Positions 6,697-12,719 of a DNA stretch of 16,188 nucleotides are shown piece after piece (the first letter of the stretch is position 1; every line of letters begins with the position of its first letter). The translations under genes and the position numbers were made by a program. The DNA is taken from assembly GCA_017455225.1 (NCBI GenBank), contig JAFTBL010000040.1:1-16188 (forward strand). Direction: 5' to 3'. Under the pieces are notes generated by a model. That model made no database searches and had not been told where the DNA came from. It saw only the letters and a program-made list of their open reading frames with translations. Source of the stretch: Oscillospiraceae bacterium (lineage in GTDB: Bacteria > Bacillota_A > Clostridia > Oscillospirales > Oscillospiraceae).

Positions 6697-6705
6697 ATAT
6701 AAAAT

Positions 6706-6781
6706 TGGAGCTGGTGGACGGATTCGAACCCCCGACCTGCTGATTACAAATCAGCTGCTCTGCCAGCTGAGCTACACCAGC
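6706..6781 (-). tRNA. tRNA-Thr (anticodon TGT)
   Basis: The 76-nt minus-strand gene has acceptor GCTGGTG/CACCAGC with T discriminator and encoded CCA, D arm GCTC/GAGC, and anticodon stem GCTGA/TCAGC around TTTGTAA, giving anticodon TGT. The T arm reads GGGGG-TTCGAAT-CCGTC, leaving one G.G mismatch and one G.U pair in the stem. The cloverleaf is otherwise normal. It is the first gene of the two-tRNA operon. Confidence 0.96.
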
Positions 6782-6799
6782 ATCGATCCAGCGCAAATC

Positions 6800-6828
6800 A
6801 ATATACCATCAATCCACACAAATGTCAA
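6800..6828 (-). promoter_or_regulatory. Strong promoter of the tRNA operon
   Basis: On the minus strand TTGACA (6823-6828), a 17-base spacer and TATATT (6800-6805) lie 18 bases before the mature 5' end of tRNA-Thr. Spacing and strength are typical of stable-RNA promoters in Firmicutes. Confidence 0.88.
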
Positions 6829-6886
6829 CACAAAAATTCGGCAATACGGGAGGAACTTTCTCCCGCCGGGAAAGAGAGGAACCTAC

Positions 6887-7120
6887 ATGAAACTGGCAGA
6901 GTTGTCCGGCGGATACCGGACGGGAGAGGAGCTGATCGCCGTGCGGATGCGCCTGCTGCGCGCCCGGCTGCGGCAAACGGACGATCCGCTGGAGGCGGAA
7001 TCGCTGCGGCGGAGACTGCGGGACCTGCAGCCGCTGCACCGGGAATGCCGCGTGCTGGCCGAGTTGACCAGCCGATATTACGAGAGGGGATATCGCCGCC
7101 ATGAGAAGTACTCCATATGA
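6887..7120 (+). CDS. Small arginine-rich helical protein of unknown function
   Basis: This 77-residue protein is not one I recognise. It is basic and rich in Arg and Leu (RMRLLRARLRQ, SLRRRLRDLQPL), likely forming two or three amphipathic helices, and ends with YYERGYRRHEKYSI. It contains no signal peptide or metal motif. The start is the ATG at 6887-6889, preceded by an AAGAGAGG Shine-Dalgarno and by a short hairpin CGGGAG/CTCCCG (6847-6865). A longer in-frame reading back to 6614 only translates antisense tRNA. Its 3' end overlaps the next gene by 20 bases, so the two are probably made together. A partner or helper for the HTH protein is the natural guess. Confidence 0.72.
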   Translation: MKLAELSGGYRTGEELIAVRMRLLRARLRQTDDPLEAESLRRRLRDLQPLHRECRVLAELTSRYYERGYRRHEKYSI

Positions 7121-7412
7121 AAACAGCCGCCGCGATCCCTTTGATCCTATGGATATCGCCGGACTGCAGCAGTGGCAGCGCCAGCAGCAGCAGGACAACC
7201 GCGCCCAGATCGAGCGGCTGCTGGCCAAGCTGCCGGTGGCGGTGGATCAGGAGCTGACGCCCCGCCAGCGCCAGATCCTCATGATGCATTTTCACGACGG
7301 GATGCGGGTCACAGACATCGCCCGGGAGCTGGGCGTGAGCAAGTCGGTGGTGTCCCGCACGCTGGGGCGCTGCACCGAGCGGCTTTTCCGCGTGCTGCGC
7401 TACAGCTTGTAA
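7101..7412 (+). CDS. Sigma-70 region-4-like helix-turn-helix protein
   Basis: This 103-residue protein has a C-terminal helix-turn-helix of the sigma-70 region 4 type: ELTPRQRQILMMHFHDGMRV, then TDIARELGVSKSVVSRTLGR at about residues 71-90. The N-terminal 45 residues are glutamine-rich (QQWQRQQQQDNRAQ) and probably helical. There is no region 2, so it is not a complete sigma factor. It may be a DNA-binding regulator like phage ArpU/positive-control proteins or an orphan region-4 protein. The start at 7101 has GAGAGGGG upstream; a later ATG at residue 17 is possible. It overlaps the preceding 77-residue gene by 20 bases in another frame. Target promoters are unknown. Confidence 0.8.
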   Translation: MRSTPYENSRRDPFDPMDIAGLQQWQRQQQQDNRAQIERLLAKLPVAVDQELTPRQRQILMMHFHDGMRVTDIARELGVSKSVVSRTLGRCTERLFRVLRYSL

Positions 7413-7455
7413 CAGGCATCATGCAGCGTTTGAAGGAAAAAATGCATATCCTGTT
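7411..7455 (+). other. Interrupted dyad between the HTH gene and the YitT promoter
   Basis: AACAGG (7411-7416) and ATGCA (7421-7425) can pair with TGCAT (7443-7447) and CCTGTT (7450-7455). The right arm runs into the -35 of the YitT-gene promoter. It might be a weak terminator-like stem for the HTH gene or an operator; no T-run follows. Confidence 0.3.
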
Positions 7456-7481
7456 GACAAATCGGTAAAATCACTTATAAT
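7454..7481 (+). promoter_or_regulatory. Strong promoter of the YitT-family gene
   Basis: Perfect TTGACA (7454-7459) and TATAAT (7476-7481) hexamers are separated by 16 bases. The leader to the ATG at 7523 contains a small GCCGCC-GAC-GGCGGC hairpin (7490-7504) before the GGGAGG Shine-Dalgarno. Confidence 0.87.
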
Positions 7482-7522
7482 TCCAGTTGGCCGCCGACGG
7501 CGGCGCAGGGAGGAAATGCCGT

Positions 7523-8401
7523 ATGCTCAACAAGGCGTTGCACAACGAATGGCTTCGGATGCTGGCGCTGCTGGCGGCGTCGTTCATGGCGGCGCTGGTG
7601 GTGAACACCTTCGTGGTGCCCCGCAGCCTTTACAACGGCGGGCTGCTGGGGCTGTCGCAGCTGATCCGCACGCTGCTGGACACCAAGCTGGGGATCCGGC
7701 TGGCACAGATGGATCTGGCGGGCGCGCTGTACCTGCTGGCCAACGTGCCGCTGATGGTGCTGGCGTGGCGCACGCTGGGGCGCACCTTCGTGGTAAAGCT
7801 GATCTTCTGCACGGTGAGCAACTCCGTGTTCATGATGCTGCTGCCGGTGCCTGCCCAGCCCATCATCGACGATCTTCTCACCAGCTGCCTGGTGGGCGGC
7901 CTTCTCAACGGCCTTGCCAACGGTGTGATCCTCACCTGCGGCGGCAGCATCGGCGGCATGGACATCCTGTGGCTGTACCTGTCCAAAAAGCGGGGCTATA
8001 CCGTAGGGCGCGCCGCCATCGTGTTCAACGTGGTGCTGTACGGCATGTGCCTTTTGCTGTTCGACGTGACCACCGCCATCTATTCCGCCATCTTCTCCGT
8101 GGTCACCTCTGTCTTTGTAGACAGGATGCACCAGCAGAACATCACAGCGCAGGTTCTGGTAGTCACAAAGGAGCAGACGGACAAGCTGGCCCGCCGCATC
8201 ATGACCGACATCGGCCGGGGCGTGACCTACTGGGACGGTCACGGCGCCTACACCGGCGACGGCGTGCGGGTGCTGTGCGTCTGCCTGAGCAAGTACGAGA
8301 TCGAGCAGCTGCGCAAAACGGTGGCGGAGGTGGATCCCCACGCCTTCATCATGGTGCAGGAGGGTTTGCAAACCGCCGGCAATTTCAAGCGGCACCTGTA
8401 A
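7523..8401 (+). CDS. YitT-family integral membrane protein (DUF161/DUF2179)
   Basis: This 292-residue protein has about five or six hydrophobic segments in residues 10-200 and a soluble C-terminal domain (about 205-285) of the DUF2179 type. The segment NGLANGVILTCGGSIGGMDILWLYLSKKRGYTVG carries the glycine-rich GGSxGGxD signature of YitT proteins. The C-terminal ITAQVLVVTKEQTDKLARRI and GVTYWDGHGAYTGDGVRVLCV are also typical. YitT proteins are common in Firmicutes, and their transport role is not settled. The ATG at 7523-7525 is preceded by GGGAGG nine bases away; an upstream in-frame start at 7487 lacks this. It has its own promoter and converges with the zinc operon on the other strand. Confidence 0.93.
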   Translation: MLNKALHNEWLRMLALLAASFMAALVVNTFVVPRSLYNGGLLGLSQLIRTLLDTKLGIRLAQMDLAGALYLLANVPLMVLAWRTLGRTFVVKLIFCTVSNSVFMMLLPVPAQPIIDDLLTSCLVGGLLNGLANGVILTCGGSIGGMDILWLYLSKKRGYTVGRAAIVFNVVLYGMCLLLFDVTTAIYSAIFSVVTSVFVDRMHQQNITAQVLVVTKEQTDKLARRIMTDIGRGVTYWDGHGAYTGDGVRVLCVCLSKYEIEQLRKTVAEVDPHAFIMVQEGLQTAGNFKRHL

Positions 8402-8412
8402 GAAAAAGAATG

Positions 8413-8447
8413 AAAAAAGCAGGCGCGGCCGCCACGGCCGCGTCTGC
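8413..8447 (-). terminator. Terminator of the zur-znu operon, between convergent genes
   Basis: A 13-bp GC-rich stem (8419-8431 with 8435-8447, 3-base loop) is followed on the minus strand by TTTTTT (A-run 8413-8418). One position is a G.U pair in plus-strand RNA but C.A in minus-strand RNA. The plus side has only TTCGCGTTCT after the stem. It may work both ways, but the T-run favours the minus strand. Confidence 0.85.
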
Positions 8448-8476
8448 TTCGCGTTCTGCCTCGTCTTGCCCCGCAG

Positions 8477-8914
8477 TCACTCCTGCACCAGATCCGCGTC
8501 TGCGATCTGGATGTAGGCATACTGCCCCTCGTGGAGCAACGTGAAGGTGCCCACCACGGTGACATCCTCGCCCACCGCCGGATAATCGTCCGGGTAGACG
8601 TAGTTCTCCTTCAGCACGAACTCCAGCCCCTGCGCGCAGCAGGCGGTGGCGTCCGCCACCACGCAGGAAAAGTAGGTGTTGGCCACGCCCTCGTATACGT
8701 CCAGCATGCCGCTCATCTTGATCCGCTTGCCCACGTAGGCGTCAGGGTCGGCTATCATGTTGTAGACCTCGGAGTACACCATGGTAGAGCTGAGGGCCGT
8801 CAGATCAACGTCCACATCCTTCGTCTCCTCCGGCTCCTTCTCCCCCGCTGCGCCGCAGGCGCACAGGCTCAGCGCCAGTACCAGCGCCGCCAAAAATGCA
8901 AGTGCTTTCTTCAT
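8477..8914 (-). CDS. Cysteine-containing lipoprotein of the metal-uptake operon
   Basis: This 145-residue protein has a lipoprotein signal (MKKALAFLAALVLALSLCAC), with Cys20 in the LCAC lipobox as the likely lipidated residue. An acidic linker follows, then a compact beta-rich domain (about 45-143). The segments YVGKRIKMSGMLDVYEG and VGEDVTVVGTF look like an OB-fold. Cys84, Cys92 and Cys93 (YFSCVVADATACCAQ) form a cluster that could bind metal. The domain recalls, from memory, the C-terminal part of DUF1980/TIGR03943 proteins often found beside zinc transporters; this is a resemblance only. Its ATG overlaps the znuB stop by four bases (8911-8914), so it is translationally coupled and belongs to the zinc operon. 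A metal-binding or metal-handing role at the membrane is inferred. Confidence 0.88.
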   Translation of the reverse strand: MKKALAFLAALVLALSLCACGAAGEKEPEETKDVDVDLTALSSTMVYSEVYNMIADPDAYVGKRIKMSGMLDVYEGVANTYFSCVVADATACCAQGLEFVLKENYVYPDDYPAVGEDVTVVGTFTLLHEGQYAYIQIADADLVQE

Positions 8915-9801
8915 GCCCTGATCCCTCCTGCAAACGTTCCGATCAGCGAGCAGGCGCCGAATGCCACGATATCCACCGCCACGATGGTGGAGCCCACCGG
9001 CGTGCCGTAGACGATGGCGATCAGAATGCCCAGCAGCGCACAGAATACCGATAAAACGGCGGAGCACACGGTGACCGCCTTGAAGCTCTTGAAGATGCGC
9101 ATGGCGGACAGCGCCGGAAAGATCACCAGCGCGGAGATCAGCAGCGAGCCAACCAGATTCATGGCCAGAACGATGATCACCGCCGTGGTCACCGCGATCA
9201 GCAGGTTGTACCGCCCCGCCCGCACCCCGGTGGCACGGGCAAAGCCCTCGTCAAAGGTGACGGAAAAAATCTTCTGGTAGAACAGCACGAAGACGGCGAT
9301 CACCGCCACCGACAACCCAACGCACAGCCACACCTCCCACGCCGTCAGCGTGAGGATGGAGGTGGCGCCGAACAGCGTGGAGCACACGTCGCCGGAGAGG
9401 TTGCTGGAGGTGGAAAACAGGCTCATCAGCAGGTACCCCACCGCCAGCGAGCCTACGGAGATCATGGCCACCGCCGCGTCGCCCTTGATCTTGGCGTTTT
9501 GCCCCGTGCGCAGCAGCAGCACGGCGCAGGCGGTGGTGATCACCAGCACCAGCGGCATTTCGCCGACGGCGCTCAGCCAGTCGCCCGGCGAGGTGTTTTT
9601 GAAGATCTGATCCAGCACCGCGCTGAGCGCCATGGCGCCGAAGGCCACGTGGGACAGTCCGTCCCCGATGAAGGAGAACCGCTTGAGCACCAACGTCACA
9701 CCCAGCAGCGCCGAGCAAAGAGCGATCAGCACGCCTACGATCAGCGCGTAGCGGACGAAAGCGTAGCCGGAAAGATAGGTAACCAGCTTTTCCCAGATCA
9801 T
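8911..9801 (-). CDS. znuB: Metal ABC transporter permease (ZnuB/AdcB-like)
   Basis: This 296-residue ABC-3 family permease forms the membrane channel for Zn2+ (possibly Mn2+) uptake. It is highly hydrophobic, with roughly eight membrane segments. Conserved stretches include LVLKRFSFIGDGLSHVAFGA (residues 37-56) and VGSLLISALVIFPALSA in the C-terminal half. Length is normal for the family. Its ATG overlaps the ATPase stop (ATGA at 9798-9801), and its stop overlaps the lipoprotein start. It should pair with the ATPase and the binding protein encoded upstream. Zinc rather than manganese is inferred from the acidic/His loop in the binding protein and the Fur-family regulator; the sequence of the permease does not decide it. 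Confidence 0.95.
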   Translation of the reverse strand: MIWEKLVTYLSGYAFVRYALIVGVLIALCSALLGVTLVLKRFSFIGDGLSHVAFGAMALSAVLDQIFKNTSPGDWLSAVGEMPLVLVITTACAVLLLRTGQNAKIKGDAAVAMISVGSLAVGYLLMSLFSTSSNLSGDVCSTLFGATSILTLTAWEVWLCVGLSVAVIAVFVLFYQKIFSVTFDEGFARATGVRAGRYNLLIAVTTAVIIVLAMNLVGSLLISALVIFPALSAMRIFKSFKAVTVCSAVLSVFCALLGILIAIVYGTPVGSTIVAVDIVAFGACSLIGTFAGGIRA

Positions 9802-10508
9802 TGCGCCGCGCCTCCTTTTCCCAGGGCAAAGGCCTTGCCCGCTTCACTTTGGAGATACGCCTGCCGCGTGCCGAAAAACACGCTCTCTCCCACGTGGAGG
9901 ACGTGACTGGCATAGCGCAGCGCCGCGGCAACGTCGTGAGAGATCATGATGACGGTGGTGCCGTCCTTGTTCAGCTGCGCGATCAGACGGTACATCTCCG
10001 CCGTCACCTTCGGGTCAAGCCCCGCCACCGGCTCGTCCAGCAGCAAAAGGGTCCGGGTGGCGCACAGTGCCCGCGCCAGCAGCACTCGCTGCTGCTGCCC
10101 GCCGGAGAGCTCCCTGTAACACCGGTGCAGCAGCGGCGTGACGCCCATTTTCTCCGCGTTCTCCCGCGCCAGCGCCTTTTCTTCCTTGCTGTAAAAGGGG
10201 CGCAGGCCGCACCGGCTCTGGCAGCCGGAGAGCACGATCTCCCACACGGAGGCGGGGAAATCCCGCTGCACCGGCGTCTGCTGTGGCAGATATCCGATCT
10301 CGTTGGGCTTGAGCCCGTCACCGGGGATCACCTGGCCGCTCAGCGGCGGCTGCAGCCCCAGCAGCGTGCGCATCAGCGTGCTCTTGCCGGAGCCGTTTTC
10401 TCCGATGATGCAGAGATAATCCCCCGCGTTCACCGTAAAATTGAGACCGCTCAGCAGCTCTCGCCCGTCGTAGCCCAGCGTGAGATCGCGGCAGGTCAGT
10501 TGTGCCAT
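9798..10508 (-). CDS. znuC: Metal ABC transporter ATP-binding protein (ZnuC/AdcC-like)
   Basis: This 236-residue nucleotide-binding subunit powers metal import. The ABC motifs are intact and in order: Walker A GENGSGKST (36-44), Q-loop LPQQ (74-77), signature LSGGQQQ (134-140), Walker B LLLLDEP (154-160) and switch His191 in ISHD. The FPASVWEIV segment after the Q-loop is usual in Mn/Zn transporters of this group. Length is typical. It lies 10 bases downstream of the znuA stop and overlaps the permease start by four bases, so the operon is tightly coupled. Confidence 0.96.
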   Translation of the reverse strand: MAQLTCRDLTLGYDGRELLSGLNFTVNAGDYLCIIGENGSGKSTLMRTLLGLQPPLSGQVIPGDGLKPNEIGYLPQQTPVQRDFPASVWEIVLSGCQSRCGLRPFYSKEEKALARENAEKMGVTPLLHRCYRELSGGQQQRVLLARALCATRTLLLLDEPVAGLDPKVTAEMYRLIAQLNKDGTTVIMISHDVAAALRYASHVLHVGESVFFGTRQAYLQSEAGKAFALGKGGAAQ

Positions 10509-10518
10509 GGTGTTCGCC

Positions 10519-11487
10519 TCATTTCAGCGCGCTTTCCAGCACGCGCAGATTTTTCTCCATCACGGAGAGGTACGTTACGCCGGCCTCCACGTCCTTCATG
10601 GTAGCGGACTGCAGGGAATCCATGGTCAGGATCTCCTGATCGGCCGACGCCGTGTTCTGGCGGATGGTCTCGGCAATGGAGCCGTTGGCGCTTTCTGTCT
10701 GCAGGATGCAGTGCAGACCCAGCTCGTCTACCTTGCCCGCCAGAAACACGATGGTTTCAAAGCTGGCCTCCGTCTCCGCGCTGCAGCCGGCAAACGCTGC
10801 GTAATAGGTCAGTCCGTAGTCCTCCGTCAGATAGCGGAAGGGGAACCGGTCGCCGAAAAGCACCGTTTTCGTGCCGGCGCTCTCCGCCGCTGCAGCGTAA
10901 GCCTCGTCCAGCTCCGCCAGCTTTTGACAATAGGCGGCAGCATTTGCCCGGTAGGCCTCGGCACGGTCGGGATCTGCCCCGGCCATCGTCTCCGCCAGCG
11001 CACGGCACAGCACCTGCGCATTTTTCAGCGACAGCCACACGTGCTCGTCGTACTCCGTTTCCTCGTGGTCGTGGTCGTCCTCTTCCTCCATGCCCTCCAT
11101 GATCTCTTCCTCTTTCACGGCCTCGCCCAGCGTTTCCAGCAGGTTGACCGTGACCATACGCTTGTTGGCCGCCGCAGACAGCGCATCGTCTGTCCAGTCG
11201 TCAGATGCGCCGCCCACATACACGAACACGTCGCAGGAGGACACCTTTACGATGTCGTCCACCGTGGGCTGGTAGCTGTGCAGATCCACGCCCTGATCCA
11301 GCAGCATGGTCAGCTCCACGTGCTCCGCCTCCTCGCCGATAACGGCGCGGGCCCAGTCGTAGGCCGGGAAAATGGTGGTCACTACCTTCAGCTTTTCATC
11401 CGTCTGATCCGCCGGGGCAGCGCCGCAGCCCGCCAACAGTCCTGCCGCCAAAAAAAGGCAGACGCAGGCTGTGATCCATTTTTTCAT
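10519..11487 (-). CDS. znuA: Metal-binding lipoprotein, substrate-binding subunit (ZnuA-like)
   Basis: This 322-residue cluster A-I solute-binding protein is anchored by Cys21 of the LLAGC lipobox and captures the metal outside the membrane. Ligands in view are His70 (DLHSYQPT) and His149 (DEHVWLS). An acidic His-containing loop (EEEDDHDHEETEYDEH, 134-149) precedes the second, as is usual for zinc-binding members. Where many ZnuA proteins have a third His (H-x-A-F), this one has Asp213 in LFGDRFPFRYL. Glu265 lies in the C-terminal lobe. Thus metal coordination may differ from classical ZnuA, and manganese cannot be excluded. The ATG at 11485-11487 has an AAGGAGG Shine-Dalgarno. It follows the regulator gene by 62 bases containing a stem-loop. 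Confidence 0.95.
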   Translation of the reverse strand: MKKWITACVCLFLAAGLLAGCGAAPADQTDEKLKVVTTIFPAYDWARAVIGEEAEHVELTMLLDQGVDLHSYQPTVDDIVKVSSCDVFVYVGGASDDWTDDALSAAANKRMVTVNLLETLGEAVKEEEIMEGMEEEDDHDHEETEYDEHVWLSLKNAQVLCRALAETMAGADPDRAEAYRANAAAYCQKLAELDEAYAAAAESAGTKTVLFGDRFPFRYLTEDYGLTYYAAFAGCSAETEASFETIVFLAGKVDELGLHCILQTESANGSIAETIRQNTASADQEILTMDSLQSATMKDVEAGVTYLSVMEKNLRVLESALK

Positions 11488-11505
11488 GGTATCGTCCTCC
11501 TTTTT

Positions 11506-11543
11506 GAATATGCTATTTTCCCCTCAGGCAAAATAACACATTC
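11506..11543 (-). promoter_or_regulatory. Stem-loop between zur and znuA
   Basis: On the minus strand GAATGTGTTATTTT (11530-11543) and AAAATAGCATATTC (11506-11519) form a 14-bp stem with two G.U pairs and a 10-base loop. It begins six bases after the zur stop codon and ends just before the znuA Shine-Dalgarno. No T-run follows, so it is not a terminator. It could set the relative levels of the two genes by RNA processing or stability, or serve as a DNA operator. Confidence 0.55.
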
Positions 11544-11549
11544 AATCCG

Positions 11550-11978
11550 TCAGCTTGACACGGAGGGTGACCGGGCTGGCCCCCCTGCCTGCCGGCAATT
11601 TCCGCACACTCCGTAGATCACCGTGTCCTCCCGGTCGATCTGAAAACGCTCCTCCTGCGCCACACGGTTCACCAGCGCGTCCGCCGTCAGCATCCCCATG
11701 TGGAAGGTCTTGCCGCACTTTTTGCACGAAAGGTGCAGGCAAGCCCGGCACCCCTCGGCGGCGGCATACTGATAGTACGTCTCCCTGCTGCCGGGGCGGG
11801 TCACCCGCCGCACCTTGCCCTCTGTCTCCAGCTCCTGCAAATTGCGGTACACTGAGCTGACACTGACGCCGCTTTCGGACAGTTCGTCGGCGATCTGCTG
11901 GGCGGACAGACTCTCGTCCGCATGGCACGCCAAATAGCCCAGCAACGAGCGGCGCTGGCGGGTCACGTATTTCGGCAT
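11550..11978 (-). CDS. zur: Fur-family metal-responsive repressor (Zur-like)
   Basis: This 142-residue regulator has a winged-helix domain at residues 1-70 (LSAQQIADELSESGVSVSSVYRNLQELETEGKVRRV). The metal-binding dimerisation domain carries two CxxC pairs, Cys85/Cys88 and Cys125/Cys128, which hold the structural zinc. Cys77, Cys80, His82 and His93 are candidate sensory ligands. The ATG at 11976-11978 follows a GGAGG Shine-Dalgarno by seven bases; an in-frame TTG at 11999 lies upstream of that site and is rejected. Heading the znu operon and sitting directly behind a Fur-type box, it probably represses the operon when zinc is sufficient. A PerR or Fur identity is less likely from the neighbours, but the family alone does not prove zinc. 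Confidence 0.93.
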   Translation of the reverse strand: MPKYVTRQRRSLLGYLACHADESLSAQQIADELSESGVSVSSVYRNLQELETEGKVRRVTRPGSRETYYQYAAAEGCRACLHLSCKKCGKTFHMGMLTADALVNRVAQEERFQIDREDTVIYGVCGNCRQAGGPARSPSVSS

Positions 11979-11999
11979 GGGATCGCCTCCTCTCTGCAA

Positions 12000-12022
12000 A
12001 ATTTGAGAATGATTCGCAAATT
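12000..12022. promoter_or_regulatory. Fur/Zur-type operator box of the zur-znu operon
   Basis: AATTTGAGAAT and ATTCGCAAATT flank a central G, an 11-1-11 palindrome with a single mismatch. It matches the general Fur-family pattern of AT-rich half-sites around one base. It lies immediately downstream of the -10, over the expected start site, which suits repression. Confidence 0.78.
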
Positions 12023-12051
12023 AGAGTACCACACGCCCGCGCCGGTGTCAA
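12023..12051 (-). promoter_or_regulatory. Promoter of the zur-znuACB-lipoprotein operon
   Basis: On the minus strand TTGACA (12046-12051) is followed after 17 bases by TACTCT (12023-12028), a weak -10. The start would fall inside the adjacent palindrome. The strong -35 and weak -10 plus the box suggest a metal-repressed promoter. Confidence 0.68.
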
Positions 12052-12072
12052 GTGAAAAAACATTACAAACAT

Positions 12073-12104
12073 AAAAACCGCCGGCCCGGTCAGGGGTCGG
12101 CGGT
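12073..12104 (-). terminator. Terminator of the hydrolase-UDG transcript
   Basis: An 11-bp GC-rich stem (arms 12077-12087 and 12094-12104) is followed on the minus strand by TTTTT (A-run 12073-12077). It begins 24 bases after the uracil-DNA glycosylase stop and insulates the zur promoter that comes next on the same strand. Confidence 0.88.
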
Positions 12105-12127
12105 CTGCGGCGCAGTATCGGTGCCGT

Positions 12128-12706
12128 TCAGTTGAATTCAATGGGGGTATGGTCGCAGATGCGGCGGATCTTTTGCTGCAGCTTCTTCAGATCCTCAAAG
12201 GTTTCCGGTTTTTTGCGGGGATCCCGCAGCAGCGCCGCCGGGTGGTAGAGCGCCATCATCTGGATGCCGCTCTTTTCAAAAAACTGCCCGTGCTCCTGCG
12301 TGATCTTGAAATCCTCCTTGATGATCTCCGCTGCGCTGATGCGACCGAGGCACACGATGATCTTGGGGCGCATCAGCTCGATCTGCCGCTTGAGATAGCC
12401 GCGGCAGGCGTCCTTTTCCGTGTTCAGCGGATCCCGGTTTTCCGGCGGCCGGCACTTGACGGAGTTGGTGATATAGACCTTGCTGCGGTCCAGCCCGATC
12501 ATGGCCAGCATATCATCCAGCAGCTTGCCGGCGCGTCCCACGAAGGGCTCACCCTGCTGATCCTCGTTGGCGCCGGGCGCCTCGCCGATGAACAGCACCT
12601 CCGCGTCCGGCGCGCCCACGCCGAACACCACCTGGGTGCGGGTCTGCTCCAGCGCGCAGCCGCGGCAGTTGGCGCATTCTCTGCGCAGCTCCTCCCACTC
12701 GCTCAT
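12128..12706 (-). CDS. 4Fe-4S uracil-DNA glycosylase (type 4)
   Basis: This 192-residue enzyme removes uracil from DNA as the first step of base-excision repair. Motif A is visible as GEAPGANEDQQGEPFVGRAG (41-60) and the second active-site motif as YHPAALLR (154-161). The iron-sulphur cluster ligands are probably Cys14, Cys17 (CANCRGC), Cys85 (NSVKCRPP) and Cys101, with spacing as in family 4. Length is normal. The ATG at 12704-12706 follows GGAGG with seven bases between; a longer frame to 12757 runs back into the hydrolase and is rejected. It lies 13 bases after the hydrolase stop, so the two are cotranscribed, although their functions look unrelated. Confidence 0.95.
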   Translation of the reverse strand: MSEWEELRRECANCRGCALEQTRTQVVFGVGAPDAEVLFIGEAPGANEDQQGEPFVGRAGKLLDDMLAMIGLDRSKVYITNSVKCRPPENRDPLNTEKDACRGYLKRQIELMRPKIIVCLGRISAAEIIKEDFKITQEHGQFFEKSGIQMMALYHPAALLRDPRKKPETFEDLKKLQQKIRRICDHTPIEFN

Positions 12707-12719
12707 CGCTCCGCCTCCG

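Noticed and set aside
6474..6698. Minus-strand 74-codon frame over tRNA-Tyr
   Set aside because: It translates the tRNA and the low-complexity tract; it is not a protein gene.
6614..7120. Plus-strand reading frame running through both tRNAs into the 77-residue gene
   Set aside because: Its first half is antisense tRNA translation (the familiar GGRIRTPDL-type artefact). The real start is the ATG at 6887 with a Shine-Dalgarno.
11506..11543. zur-znuA stem-loop as a terminator
   Set aside because: No T-run follows on either strand, and the operon continues.
11979..11999. TTG start seven codons upstream for the Fur-family regulator
   Set aside because: It lies before the GGAGG that serves the ATG at 11978.
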